Assembly (NCBI GenBank): GCA_015057005.1
Contig: SVFF01000002.1
Coordinates: 62,001 to 126,000, forward strand
Reading direction: 5' to 3'
Length of the DNA: 64,000 bases
Origin: Lachnospiraceae bacterium
GTDB taxonomy: Bacteria > Bacillota > Clostridia > Lachnospirales > Lachnospiraceae
Both the position numbers and the translations under genes were made by a program. The notes beneath the pieces are model-generated. The model saw only the letters and a program-made list of their open reading frames with translations, was not told the origin of the DNA and did no database searches. Below are positions 35,751 through 45,154 of this stretch, piece by piece; position 1 is the first letter of the stretch; every line of letters begins with the position of its first letter.

Positions 35751-36757
35751 TTACTCATCCCTTCAATTGCATATGCTACAGTTTTATAGTTGTCTTCCTT
35801 GATGATCTTGGCAAGCCCCATAGCTACACTTGTGATGGGATTTTCTGCCACATTTACCTTAAGGCCTGTGCCTGCAGCCAGACGCTCTGCCAGGTGGCTT
35901 ACCTGGGAAGCTCCGCCTGTAAGATAAATACCGTGGCGATAAATATCCGCAGCAAGTTCGGGAGGGGTTCTCTCCAGAATCACTCTTACGTTGTCGATAA
36001 TTGCGCTGAAATGCTCCTCAAGGGAATCCACTACCAGTTTGGTGGGAATCTCTTTTTCTACAGGCAGACCGGTGACGATATCGCGGCCGTACACCACTGC
36101 ACCCTTGCCTTCTTTTTCCAGATCTGTCAGTGCGATCTTGATGGTCTCTGCGGTCTTGGCGCCGATCAGGAGACTGAACTCCCTGCGCACTGCTGCGCGG
36201 ATGGACTCGTCGAATTTGGAACCGCCCACCTTGATCAGACGGCTCAATACAATACCGCCCAAAGAAAGAATGGACACTTCTGTGGTTTCATATCCTACGT
36301 TCACCATAAGTACGCCCTGGGAATTCTTAACATCAATGTCAAGGCCCAGACCGTCTGCAACTGCTTTTTCTACAACCATGATCTTTTTAGCCTTTACATT
36401 GGCATCTTTGATCAGGTCATAGAATGCTCTCTTTTCCACTTCCGTAACGTCGGTAGGTACTGCAATAAAATAATCAGAGTTTTTGTTGTTACCCTTGTGC
36501 ATCTCTGTGATGAAATACTTGATCAGGGTCTCCATGTTCTTGATATCTGCAATAACACCGTTTGACAAAGGATAAGAAATATGAATATTGCCAGGAGCCT
36601 TCTCAAACATATCGTAAGCGGAGTCGCCGTATGCAAAAAGCGTATTCTTGTTCTCAATGGCGATCATGTTCTTTTCTACCAGGATCTTGTCATCATTTTT
36701 ACTGTAAATCTTGATGTTGTTTGTGCCAAGATCAATACCAAATACGTTGTTAGCCAT
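35747..36757 (-). CDS. mreB: MreB actin-like cytoskeletal protein
   Basis: A 336-residue MreB with the phosphate 1 loop FGIDLGTNNIKIY, the VAVPTDVTEVEKRA segment, phosphate 2 region GVLMVNVGYETTEVSILS and the adenosine loop IYLTGGASQVSHLAERL. It guides the elongation synthases along curved membrane filaments. It heads the mreBCD-mrdA run, 27 bases after radC. Confidence 0.95.
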   Translation of the reverse strand: MANNVFGIDLGTNNIKIYSKNDDKILVEKNMIAIENKNTLFAYGDSAYDMFEKAPGNIHISYPLSNGVIADIKNMETLIKYFITEMHKGNNKNSDYFIAVPTDVTEVEKRAFYDLIKDANVKAKKIMVVEKAVADGLGLDIDVKNSQGVLMVNVGYETTEVSILSLGGIVLSRLIKVGGSKFDESIRAAVRREFSLLIGAKTAETIKIALTDLEKEGKGAVVYGRDIVTGLPVEKEIPTKLVVDSLEEHFSAIIDNVRVILERTPPELAADIYRHGIYLTGGASQVSHLAERLAAGTGLKVNVAENPITSVAMGLAKIIKEDNYKTVAYAIEGMSK

Positions 36758-36784
36758 TATTCAGCCACCTTTCTTGTTGTAATT

Positions 36785-37507
36785 TCAAAAATTCTGGAAA
36801 TTGTTCGCTTCTTTGAAGCTGAAGTATTCATTGTCACCGATAATAATGTGGTCTAAAAGGGGAATATCCATCTTGGTCCCCAGTTCTGCCAAATCTTTTG
36901 TGATCTGAAAATCCGCGCTGCTGGGAGCAGGATCTCCGCTGGGATGATTATGCAGCAGAAGGATATTTACTGCCTTGTGCTCCAATGCCTTTAAGAATAT
37001 CTCCCGGGGAGAGATCAGGGCCATCCGGACACTTCCGTCGGAAATCTTTTCTTCATGGATCAGATGGGCTTTTGTATCCAGACAGAGCAGGTAAACACTC
37101 TCCGTATTCAGATGGCGAAGCTTCTCCATGTAATATTCAGCCACCTTGCCGGCATTGTGAAAACTTAAGCCCCGGCTGGCTCTGGAACAACTGATACGCA
37201 TGGAAAGTTCTGCCAGACTTTTCAGCTTTACCGCCTTCACCAGACCGATCCCCTTGATTTTCATTAAATCTTCCAGGGTAAGATCGTATAGCCCCAGAAG
37301 CCCTTTTCTGGGATGCTGTGTGAGAGCCAGAACCCGATCGGCCAGTTCCAAAGCACTGGCATCCTTGGTGCCCGTCCGCAAAATGATGGCAAGCAGTTCG
37401 CTCTCTGTAAGGTTCTCCGGACCGAACCGGAGAAATCTTTCGTAGGGCAGGATCTGACCGGAGGCTTTTGAAGCCTGTCCGTCCTGCGTATTGCTCAAAT
37501 TCTTCAT
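36785..37507 (-). CDS. radC: RadC-family JAB/MPN+ domain protein
   Basis: A 240-residue RadC. A helix-hairpin-helix region (about 60-90, LTLEDLMKIKGIGLVKAVKLKSLAE) is followed by the JAMM metal motif LLHNHPSGDPAPSSAD (H-x-H-x10-D) with a preceding catalytic Glu region. Despite its name its role is not settled; deaminase- or peptidase-like metal chemistry is expected. It lies directly upstream of mreB, a conserved neighbourhood in Firmicutes. Confidence 0.93.
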   Translation of the reverse strand: MKNLSNTQDGQASKASGQILPYERFLRFGPENLTESELLAIILRTGTKDASALELADRVLALTQHPRKGLLGLYDLTLEDLMKIKGIGLVKAVKLKSLAELSMRISCSRASRGLSFHNAGKVAEYYMEKLRHLNTESVYLLCLDTKAHLIHEEKISDGSVRMALISPREIFLKALEHKAVNILLLHNHPSGDPAPSSADFQITKDLAELGTKMDIPLLDHIIIGDNEYFSFKEANNFQNF

Positions 37508-37572
37508 ACATCTCCTTTTGCCTTCTCCGACGCATGAAGCTCACGCTGCCCGGTACGCAGCAAATACAATAA

Positions 37573-37812
37573 CTACCGGATGAATTTATATACCACAAAA
37601 GAGAGAATCACACCGATCACACTGGAAATGGTGATATGGAATTTGATGCCGAAGGTCAAAATGATAAAACCCATATTTAATTCCACCGGGGTGTTCAAGC
37701 CAAAGCTTTGTCCGTAATTTAAGAATGTACCGTCAAAGTAAGTGCCGATAAAACCGCCGATCACAAATCCGATCAGCACAAGAATAATTAATAGCCAATT
37801 AACTCTTTTCAC
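37573..37812 (-). CDS. DUF4321 small membrane protein
   Basis: A 79-residue protein with two membrane helices and the DUF4321 hallmark GGFIGTYF between them, ending TISSVIGVILSFVVYKFI. Its function is unknown; it is common beside radC/mreB in clostridia. The GTG at 37812 is used because AGGTGAGG lies six bases upstream; the 31 extra codons in the open frame lack any family similarity. Confidence 0.8.
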   Translation of the reverse strand: MKRVNWLLIILVLIGFVIGGFIGTYFDGTFLNYGQSFGLNTPVELNMGFIILTFGIKFHITISSVIGVILSFVVYKFIR

Positions 37813-37961
37813 TTGGTTCCTCACCTTTCTTTTGTGTTTGCGACTGTAAATATGCCCAATATTTACAATCCTCATACATCTAATCATTTTACCACAAATG
37901 AGCATGTATGTATATAAATTTTGCTGATTTTATTTTTCTGTTTTTCTACTATTTTTGCGTT

Positions 37962-39245
37962 TTATAGTGTTACAAGCCCCTTGTTTACCAGAGACTGGAG
38001 GGACTTTAAAATGCCGAATTTTGCGTGCTGCCAGGTTAGTCCGCCCTGGAAATAGACAGCAAAGGGGGGCTTGATCGGGCCATCTGCGGACAATTCGATG
38101 GAGGAACCGGACACAAAAGCACCGGCAGCCATGATCACCTTGGCATCATATCCGGGCATATCCCAGGGTTCGGGAGTAACGTGACTGTCTACAGGAGCAG
38201 CAGCCTGGATGCCTTCGCAGAACGCGATCACGCCCTCGGGGGTACCGAAGGTAACGGCCTGGATAATGTCATGTCTGCTTTCGCTGCCGTTAGGAACCAC
38301 GCCAAAGCCCAGACGCTCGTAAATATTTGCTGCAAAGATGGCACCTTTCAATGCACCGGCAGTAACTGTGGGCGCCAGGAAAAATCCCTGATAGAAATTA
38401 GGAAGCACGCCAAGGGAGGCTCCTACTTCTTTGCCTAGGCCGGGGGAAGTCAGTCTGTATGCTGCATTTTCCACGCACTCTTTCCTGCCGGCAATATAGC
38501 CGCCGATGGGCGCCAGACCGCCGCCGGGATTCTTGATAAGAGATCCCACAACCATATCGGCACCTACATCGGAGGGCTCGATGGCTTCCACAAATTCACC
38601 GTAACAGTTGTCTACCATGCAGATCACGTCAGGCTTAATATCCTTGATAAAGGCGATCAATTCTCCGATACGTCCCACGGACAAAGTGGGTCTGGTCTGA
38701 TATCCCTTTGAACGCTGGATCGTCACAAGGCGTGTCTTTTCGTTGATGCTCTTCTTAATGTTTTCATAATCAAAACTTCCGTCAGACAGAAGGTCTACCT
38801 GTTTGTAAGTAATGCCATATTCAGCCAGGGAGCCTTTAGAAGGACGAATGCCGATCACTTCTTCCAATGTGTCATAGGGCTTGCCTACAGGGGAAAGAAG
38901 CTCGTCCCCGGGGCGCAGATTACTCATAAGCGCTAAGGCCAGCGCATGGGTGCCGCAGGTGATCTGCGGGCGTACCAGCGCATCCTCAGTATGGAAAACA
39001 TCAGCATATACTGCCTCTAAAGTGTCACGGCCCATATCATTATAACCGTAGCCTGTGGTGCCCAGAAGACAGGCCTCACTGACCTGATTTTTCTGCATTG
39101 CTTTCAACACTTTCAGCTGATTGTACTCAGCGTTGGCATCAATAGCCGCAAAGCGCTCTTTCAATTCTTCCAAGATCTGATTACCGAATTCATATACCTG
39201 TTCGCTGATCCCCATGGAAAGGTACATATTTTTTGTTGTCTCCAT
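37962..39245 (-). CDS. ynbB: YnbB-type PLP enzyme, methionine gamma-lyase family
   Basis: A 427-residue PLP-dependent enzyme of the fold type I family called Met_gamma_lyase (PF06838, aluminium resistance protein). The internal aldimine Lys is in VGSLIKNPGGGLAPIGGYIAG and the PLP-binding Asp is in ICMVDNCYGEFVE; QRSKGYQTRPTLSV is a family block. The reaction is not established in this family. It follows miaA by 23 bases, as in Bacillus where ynbB is near miaA/hfq. Confidence 0.9.
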   Translation of the reverse strand: METTKNMYLSMGISEQVYEFGNQILEELKERFAAIDANAEYNQLKVLKAMQKNQVSEACLLGTTGYGYNDMGRDTLEAVYADVFHTEDALVRPQITCGTHALALALMSNLRPGDELLSPVGKPYDTLEEVIGIRPSKGSLAEYGITYKQVDLLSDGSFDYENIKKSINEKTRLVTIQRSKGYQTRPTLSVGRIGELIAFIKDIKPDVICMVDNCYGEFVEAIEPSDVGADMVVGSLIKNPGGGLAPIGGYIAGRKECVENAAYRLTSPGLGKEVGASLGVLPNFYQGFFLAPTVTAGALKGAIFAANIYERLGFGVVPNGSESRHDIIQAVTFGTPEGVIAFCEGIQAAAPVDSHVTPEPWDMPGYDAKVIMAAGAFVSGSSIELSADGPIKPPFAVYFQGGLTWQHAKFGILKSLQSLVNKGLVTL

Positions 39246-39268
39246 TTTTTGTTTCTCCTGTTGTAAAT

Positions 39269-40234
39269 TTAGTATGCAAAGGGAAGCTTTTCCAGCATAA
39301 ATGTAAGGATTGCTTCCTCGTCATAGTCAAACTTGTCTTTGTCCACCCAGATTACATCGCCCTCCCTGCGGAACCAGGTCAGCTGCCGTTTTGCAAAGTG
39401 TCTGGTGTCCCGCTTCAGCAGATAGACTGCCTCTTCCAAAGTGCATTCACCTTCCAGATAGGATAATATTTCCTTATATCCCAATCCCTGCATGGAAACC
39501 ATGCCCTTGTGGCAGCCCATGTTTTTCAGTGCCTGGACTTCTTCAATCAGTCCCTGTTCCAGCATCTCGTCGATGCGCTGCTCTATTCGGGCATAAATCC
39601 GGTCCCTCTGATCATTCAGTACAAAGTAACAATAACGATAGGGACTGGTCTTTTGCTTCTCCTGTTCGTTGTGATCGGAAATGCGTTCGCCCGTAAGCAT
39701 ATGATATTCCAGCGCACGGATGCAGCGCTTTACATTGTTGGGATGGATAGCCTCAGCAGAGGCCGGATCCACCAGCGCCAATCTTTTATGGATGACCTCC
39801 GGTCCTTCCGTGGCTGCTAACTTTTCAAGTTCTGCCCTGTAAGGGGTGCACTCTTCATTCTCCGTAAAATCAATATCCCGAAGAACCGCCTGGATATAGA
39901 AACCGGTGCCTCCTGTCAAAATGGGAATATGGCCGCGCTCATAAATACCTTTTAAACATTCTTCGCATTTTTGCTTAAAAACTACCACGTTAAATTCTTC
40001 CCAAGGTTCCAGCACATCGATCAAATGATGTGGTACCCCCTGCATTTCCGACTGACGGATCTTGGCAGAACCGATGTCCATGTGCTTGTAGACCTGCATG
40101 GAATCTGCAGAGAGGATTTCGCCGTTTACAGCCTTGGCCAAAGCGATAGAAAGTTTTGTCTTTCCAACTGCTGTAGGGCCGGTAAGCACGATCATAGGCT
40201 TATTTTGTGCACTGTCTGTAAATACATTTGTCAT
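39269..40234 (-). CDS. miaA: tRNA dimethylallyltransferase MiaA
   Basis: A 321-residue MiaA, which adds dimethylallyl to A37 of tRNAs reading codons that begin with U. It has a P-loop GPTAVGKT, the DSMQVY block, PHHLIDVLEP, GGTGFY and RQLTWFRRE near the C-terminus. The start at 40234 (MTNVFTDSAQNKPM) is a judgement from family length; no strong ribosome-binding site is seen for any of the candidate ATGs, and the frame is open back to 40315 at the mutL stop. Its product is then modified by MiaB, encoded in the same run. Confidence 0.92.
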   Translation of the reverse strand: MTNVFTDSAQNKPMIVLTGPTAVGKTKLSIALAKAVNGEILSADSMQVYKHMDIGSAKIRQSEMQGVPHHLIDVLEPWEEFNVVVFKQKCEECLKGIYERGHIPILTGGTGFYIQAVLRDIDFTENEECTPYRAELEKLAATEGPEVIHKRLALVDPASAEAIHPNNVKRCIRALEYHMLTGERISDHNEQEKQKTSPYRYCYFVLNDQRDRIYARIEQRIDEMLEQGLIEEVQALKNMGCHKGMVSMQGLGYKEILSYLEGECTLEEAVYLLKRDTRHFAKRQLTWFRREGDVIWVDKDKFDYDEEAILTFMLEKLPFAY

Positions 40235-40315
40235 AGGCTGTGGCCATATCCTTTCAATCATTTCTGAACAAAGAGTCCGCTTGCGGAAGCAATATTGGTC
40301 ATAATAATGTTGCAC

Positions 40316-42388
40316 TTATAAAATGCGCTTAAATTTTTTCTCCATCTCACTTTTTGTCATAGAGATGATAGTCGGTCTGCCGTGAGGACAATTATAAGGA
40401 TTGTCCAGCGTGAGAAGTTCGTCAATCAACTGTTCCGCCTCGGCTGCGCTGATGGATGAATTGCCTTTTACAGCTGCCTTGCAGGCCATGGAGGCAATTT
40501 TTTCTTCAACTGCCTTGAGGCTGCCCCTGCCGCCGCTTTCGGTAAGTTCATTTAATACTTCCAGAAACATTTCGCGCTCACTGCAGCCATAAAGGTCAGT
40601 GGGGACACTTCTGATGGCATACTCATTGCCCCCGAAAGACTCAATTTCAAAACCAAGGGTCTCGAATACTTCCATATGTTCCTGCAGCACACTGATCTCC
40701 TGTCCTGATAAACTTACGATTACAGGAGGCAGCAAACGCTGGGAAGTGATTCGATTTTCGTGGAATTGTTTCATCAATCGCTCATATTTTACTTTCTCAT
40801 GGGCCGCATGCTGGTCCACGATCAAAAGCTTTTCTTCAAATTGGATCAGCCAATAGGTACTGAAGACCTGCCCGATCATCCGGAAACGTGCGCGGTTCTC
40901 CTGCGATAAAATCTTGTCCTCAAAGAGGGACATCTGTGACAGGTCCGTGATGTAGGAGGTATTATCTTGTGTTTGTGCAGCAGAAACGGCAGGAATGGAA
41001 TTGTGATCCGGGACTTTAACCACCGGCTCCTTATCATCAGACGCTTCGACGAAAAAGAGTTCTTCCTCTGCAGTTTTTCTTTCTGACACAGACACCTTTG
41101 CGGAAGACTGTGTTGCAATGACCTGATCCGCAGCCGCAGCTTCTTCCCTTTCTTTTACGCGTGTCCACACAGGATTTTTGCGAAAATCAGGGATTTGTTG
41201 CTTGGCAGAGCCGGTGTTATCCTGTGTCAAGACACTTTGACGGACCGCATCATACCGACTTGCTTCCATCACTTTATAGGCGGCATCACGTTTTACCTCA
41301 AAAGGCTCAGGTGCAGCCACTTTAGGGGCTGAAGATTGCTGCGTTTTTTCCTGTTTGGCCGTCTTACGCTCGTCTCCAAGCACAGCTTCCGGAATCATTT
41401 CCCGCTTCATCAGCGCGTTTTTGACCATATCGGTCAAAATATTCATGAAGCTTATGGTGTTGCTGAAGCGCACATCCATCTTGGTGGGGTGTACATTCAC
41501 ATCCACCTCTGAAGTATCCATGGTAATGTGCAGGACACAAAAAGGAAATTTGTGCTGCATCAAATATTCTTTATAGCCTTCCTCCAAAGCACGTGCGATC
41601 ACATTGCTCTTGATAAAACGGCCGTTGATAAAATAGATTTCAAAATTTCTGTTGGAGCGCACTAACACTGGCTTACCCAGGTAACCTTCCATGGTAATGC
41701 CGCCTACAGTCTGCTGAACCGGAATCAGGGAATTGGCTACATCGCGTCCGTAAATCCGATAGATCACCTCACGCAGATCGCCGTTTCCTGAGGTATGGAA
41801 ACGTATCTGATTACCCAGTACAAGCTTAAAAGAAATATCCGGTCTGGACAATGCCATATGCTCCATCAGATCGGCAATATACCCCCCTTCGGTAGCCGGC
41901 TGCTTTAAAAATTTCCGGCGTACAGGAGTATTATAAAAAAGATTGCGGACGATAAAGGTAGTACCGTCGGGAGCACCTACTTCTTCCAGGGACTTTTCCA
42001 CAGCCCCCTCCAGCATAATGCGGTTGCCTACCAGCGTATCAGGACACTTGGTGATCACTTCCACCTTGGAAACTGCTGCAATACTGGAAAGCGCCTCGCC
42101 TCTAAAGCCCAGACTGGAAATACTGGTGAGATCTTCAGCTTTTTCGATCTTGCTGGTGGCATGTCGCAGGAATGCCCTGCGAAGCTGCTCTCTCTCGATG
42201 CCGGCACCGTTATCGGTAACGCGGATAAATTCAATGCCGCCCTCTTTTGCCTCCACAGTAATGGCCGTAGCTTTTGCATCAATGGCATTCTCCACCAGTT
42301 CTTTTACCACACTGGAGGGGCGTTCCACCACTTCACCGGCTGCTATTTTATCAATTGTCTCCGAATCAAGTAAATGAATCTGTGCCAT
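40316..42388 (-). CDS. mutL: DNA mismatch repair protein MutL
   Basis: A 690-residue MutL. The N-terminal GHKL ATPase has ENAIDAKA, DNGAGI and LGFRGEALSS; VDVNVHPTKMDVRF closes that domain. A long low-complexity linker (about 350-470) precedes the C-terminal domain with the DQHAAHEKVKYE motif, a match to the DQHA-x2-E-x4-E metal motif of nicking MutL proteins, and CPHGRPTI at the end. The endonuclease motif fits an organism without MutH. mutS lies 45 bases upstream. Confidence 0.97.
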   Translation of the reverse strand: MAQIHLLDSETIDKIAAGEVVERPSSVVKELVENAIDAKATAITVEAKEGGIEFIRVTDNGAGIEREQLRRAFLRHATSKIEKAEDLTSISSLGFRGEALSSIAAVSKVEVITKCPDTLVGNRIMLEGAVEKSLEEVGAPDGTTFIVRNLFYNTPVRRKFLKQPATEGGYIADLMEHMALSRPDISFKLVLGNQIRFHTSGNGDLREVIYRIYGRDVANSLIPVQQTVGGITMEGYLGKPVLVRSNRNFEIYFINGRFIKSNVIARALEEGYKEYLMQHKFPFCVLHITMDTSEVDVNVHPTKMDVRFSNTISFMNILTDMVKNALMKREMIPEAVLGDERKTAKQEKTQQSSAPKVAAPEPFEVKRDAAYKVMEASRYDAVRQSVLTQDNTGSAKQQIPDFRKNPVWTRVKEREEAAAADQVIATQSSAKVSVSERKTAEEELFFVEASDDKEPVVKVPDHNSIPAVSAAQTQDNTSYITDLSQMSLFEDKILSQENRARFRMIGQVFSTYWLIQFEEKLLIVDQHAAHEKVKYERLMKQFHENRITSQRLLPPVIVSLSGQEISVLQEHMEVFETLGFEIESFGGNEYAIRSVPTDLYGCSEREMFLEVLNELTESGGRGSLKAVEEKIASMACKAAVKGNSSISAAEAEQLIDELLTLDNPYNCPHGRPTIISMTKSEMEKKFKRIL

Positions 42389-42433
42389 AAGGGCTCCTTT
42401 CTTTATCGGGGATGTCGTATCCCCGAAGCCTTC

Positions 42434-45109
42434 TTATCCATTCCAACGATTTTTCAACTTATTCTGTAAACGATAAAGAGTATTTAACGCATCCAGCGGG
42501 GTCAGGGTGGTGACTTCCACCTCCATCAGTTCTTTCAGCACGTCTTCGTCTGTGACGGTGTCAAAAAGGGACATTTGTGCCAGGTCCACTTCGTCGTATT
42601 TGGGAACCTTTTTGGCACGGCCCTCGGATTTATTGTCAATGACGATGCTCTGGACTTTTTCAATGATATCGTTGTCGGTAAGCTGCTGAACGATTACCTT
42701 TGCACGGTCGATTACCATGTCGGGCACACCGGCCAGCTTTGCCACCTGGATACCGTAGCTTTTGTCAGCGCCGCCCTTTACGATCTTTCGCAGGAATACA
42801 ATATCATCACCGCATTCTTTGACGGCGATACAGTAATTGTTCACATTGTTCATCTTGCCCTCAAGCTCCGTCAGCTCATGGTAATGGGTGGCAAACAATG
42901 TCTTTGCCCCCAGAAGCTTGCGGTTACTGATATGTTCGATGACTGCCCACGCGATACTGAGTCCGTCAAAGGTAGAGGTTCCGCGGCCGATCTCGTCCAG
43001 GATAAGCAGACTGTTTGAGGTGGCATTTCGAAGGATATTGGCCACTTCGTTCATCTCCACCATGAAAGTGGACTGACCGCTTGCCAGGTCATCGGATGCG
43101 CCCACACGGGTAAAAATACGGTCCACAATACCAATGTTTGCACTTTTTGCAGGTACAAAGGAACCAATCTGGGCCATCAGAACAATCAGGGCGGACTGTC
43201 TCATGTAAGTGGATTTACCTGCCATATTGGGGCCGGTAATGACGCTGATACAATGGCTTCCGTTGTCCAGGAAAGTGTCATTGGCGATAAAGAGGTCGTT
43301 GGTGATCATCAGTTCCACCACGGGATGACGGCCGTCTTTAATATCTATTATGCCTTTTTCATTCAACTTGGGACGCACGTAATGATTGCGCTCAGCAACA
43401 ACGGACAGGGAAGTAAATACGTCCAGACGGGCAATTGCCTTGGCTGTGCGCTGGATACGTTCAATCTCCATGGCGATGGAATCTCTGATCTTGCAGAACA
43501 GATCATATTCCAGGGTCTGCAGCTTGTCTTCTGCGTTTAAAATGGTATCCTCCAGTTCCTTTAACTTGGGGGTGGTATAACGCTCCGCATTTGTCAAAGT
43601 CTGCTTACGGATATAATCCTCAGGTACCATATCTTTAAAGGAATTGGTCACCTCAAAATAATAACCGAACACCTTGTTGTATTTGATCTTCAGGTTCTTG
43701 ATGCCGGTACGCTCTCTGTCTTCTTCCTCCAGCTGGGCAAGCCACTGTTTTCCGTCCCGCTTGGCGTGGCGGAGCATATCAATATCTTCATCAAAACCGT
43801 CGCGGATCATGCCTCCCTCGCGGATGGTTATAGGGGGTTCCTCTTCAATGGCATTCAGGATCAGCTGATAAATGTCTTCAAAACCGTCTATGTCCTGACA
43901 GACAGCGGTGAGTTCTTCTTTTTCAAAGTCCTTTAAAACAGCCTTGATATGAGGAAGCATTTCCAAGGAATTGCGGAAAGCGATCAAATCACGGGGATTG
44001 GCCGTCTTGTAGGTCACTTTGCTGAGTAAACGCTCCAGATCATAAATGGGATTCAAATATTCACGCAGTTCATCTCTGGATACACTGTCACTGTTCAGTT
44101 CGGAAATCGCATCCAGACGCTTCTCAATCTCTGCCTTTTCGATCAATGGCTGCTCAATAAAACTGCGGAGCATTCTGGCGCCCATGGCAGTCTTGGTCTT
44201 GTCCAATACCCAGAGCAGTGAACCTCTCTTCTGCTTTTCGCGCAAAGTTTCTGTCAGTTCCAGATTTCTTCTGGTGGAACTGTCAAGCAGCATGTATTTG
44301 CTTGTTAAATAGGGATAAATATGTTTAAAATGCTCAAGCTCGGTCTTCTGGGTGTCGTATAGATACTGCAGCAGCGCGCCGGCTGCGATCATTCCGGTGG
44401 GGAAATCCTCTATCCCCAGACCGATCAGCGTATTTACTTTAAAATGGCGCATCAAAACCTTCTTGCATCCATCATCATCAAAAAGGTGGGGCTCAAGAAC
44501 GTTCACAGAAATATGCAGTCGTCCCCGCAGATCGGAAATGTCTACACCACTTACCAGGAAAGCATCATTGCAGATGATCTCAGAAGGATCATATTTCATC
44601 AGTTCATCCATAAGCTTCTTGAGATCATCCACCTCGGTGACATAATAATCACCGGTGGTTACATCCGCTGCAGAGATACCGATCTTGGTGGGAGTATAAG
44701 TGACACACACAAGATAATTGTTGCGGGATTCTTCCAGAGACTGGACATTTAAGTTGGTGCCGGGGGTGACGATGCGTACTACTTCCCGTTTTACCAATCC
44801 CTTTGCCAGCTTGGGATCTTCCACCTGCTCACAGATGGCGACTTTATATCCTTTGTTGACTAATCTGGTCAAATAAGTCTCTACAGAATGATAGGGAACA
44901 CCGCACATGGGTGCTCTCTCTTCTAAACCGCAGCTTTTGCCTGTGAGGGTGATCTCCAATTCCTTGGTCACAGTCAAGGCGTCATCAAAAAACATTTCGT
45001 AAAAATCGCCCAGACGATAAAAGAGAATGCAGTCTTTGTACTGTTCCTTGGTCTCCAGGTACTGCTGCATCATCGGCGTCAATTGCGATACATCAATCTT
45101 TTCAGACAC
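42434..45109 (-). CDS. mutS: DNA mismatch recognition protein MutS
   Basis: An 891-residue MutS1. The N-terminal mismatch-reading domain has KDCILFYRLGDFYEMFFDDA with the Phe-x-Glu wedge (FYEMF). The connector, lever and clamp follow, and the ATPase carries Walker A GPNMAGKST, DEIGRGTSTFDG and FATHYHEL. The C-terminus holds a dimer helix and an acidic YDEVDLAQMSLF clamp-binding-like stretch. It starts a mutS-mutL-miaA run. Confidence 0.97.
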   Translation of the reverse strand: MSEKIDVSQLTPMMQQYLETKEQYKDCILFYRLGDFYEMFFDDALTVTKELEITLTGKSCGLEERAPMCGVPYHSVETYLTRLVNKGYKVAICEQVEDPKLAKGLVKREVVRIVTPGTNLNVQSLEESRNNYLVCVTYTPTKIGISAADVTTGDYYVTEVDDLKKLMDELMKYDPSEIICNDAFLVSGVDISDLRGRLHISVNVLEPHLFDDDGCKKVLMRHFKVNTLIGLGIEDFPTGMIAAGALLQYLYDTQKTELEHFKHIYPYLTSKYMLLDSSTRRNLELTETLREKQKRGSLLWVLDKTKTAMGARMLRSFIEQPLIEKAEIEKRLDAISELNSDSVSRDELREYLNPIYDLERLLSKVTYKTANPRDLIAFRNSLEMLPHIKAVLKDFEKEELTAVCQDIDGFEDIYQLILNAIEEEPPITIREGGMIRDGFDEDIDMLRHAKRDGKQWLAQLEEEDRERTGIKNLKIKYNKVFGYYFEVTNSFKDMVPEDYIRKQTLTNAERYTTPKLKELEDTILNAEDKLQTLEYDLFCKIRDSIAMEIERIQRTAKAIARLDVFTSLSVVAERNHYVRPKLNEKGIIDIKDGRHPVVELMITNDLFIANDTFLDNGSHCISVITGPNMAGKSTYMRQSALIVLMAQIGSFVPAKSANIGIVDRIFTRVGASDDLASGQSTFMVEMNEVANILRNATSNSLLILDEIGRGTSTFDGLSIAWAVIEHISNRKLLGAKTLFATHYHELTELEGKMNNVNNYCIAVKECGDDIVFLRKIVKGGADKSYGIQVAKLAGVPDMVIDRAKVIVQQLTDNDIIEKVQSIVIDNKSEGRAKKVPKYDEVDLAQMSLFDTVTDEDVLKELMEVEVTTLTPLDALNTLYRLQNKLKNRWNG

Positions 45110-45154
45110 TTTCGTTACTCCTGATTCTGTAAAATGTTATTTCAAATGTGTATT

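Noticed and set aside
37137-37598. A 153-codon minus-strand frame overlapping radC in another frame
   Set aside because: radC has a full JAMM motif and family length; the overlapping frame is rich in Arg, Ser and Gly with no domain.
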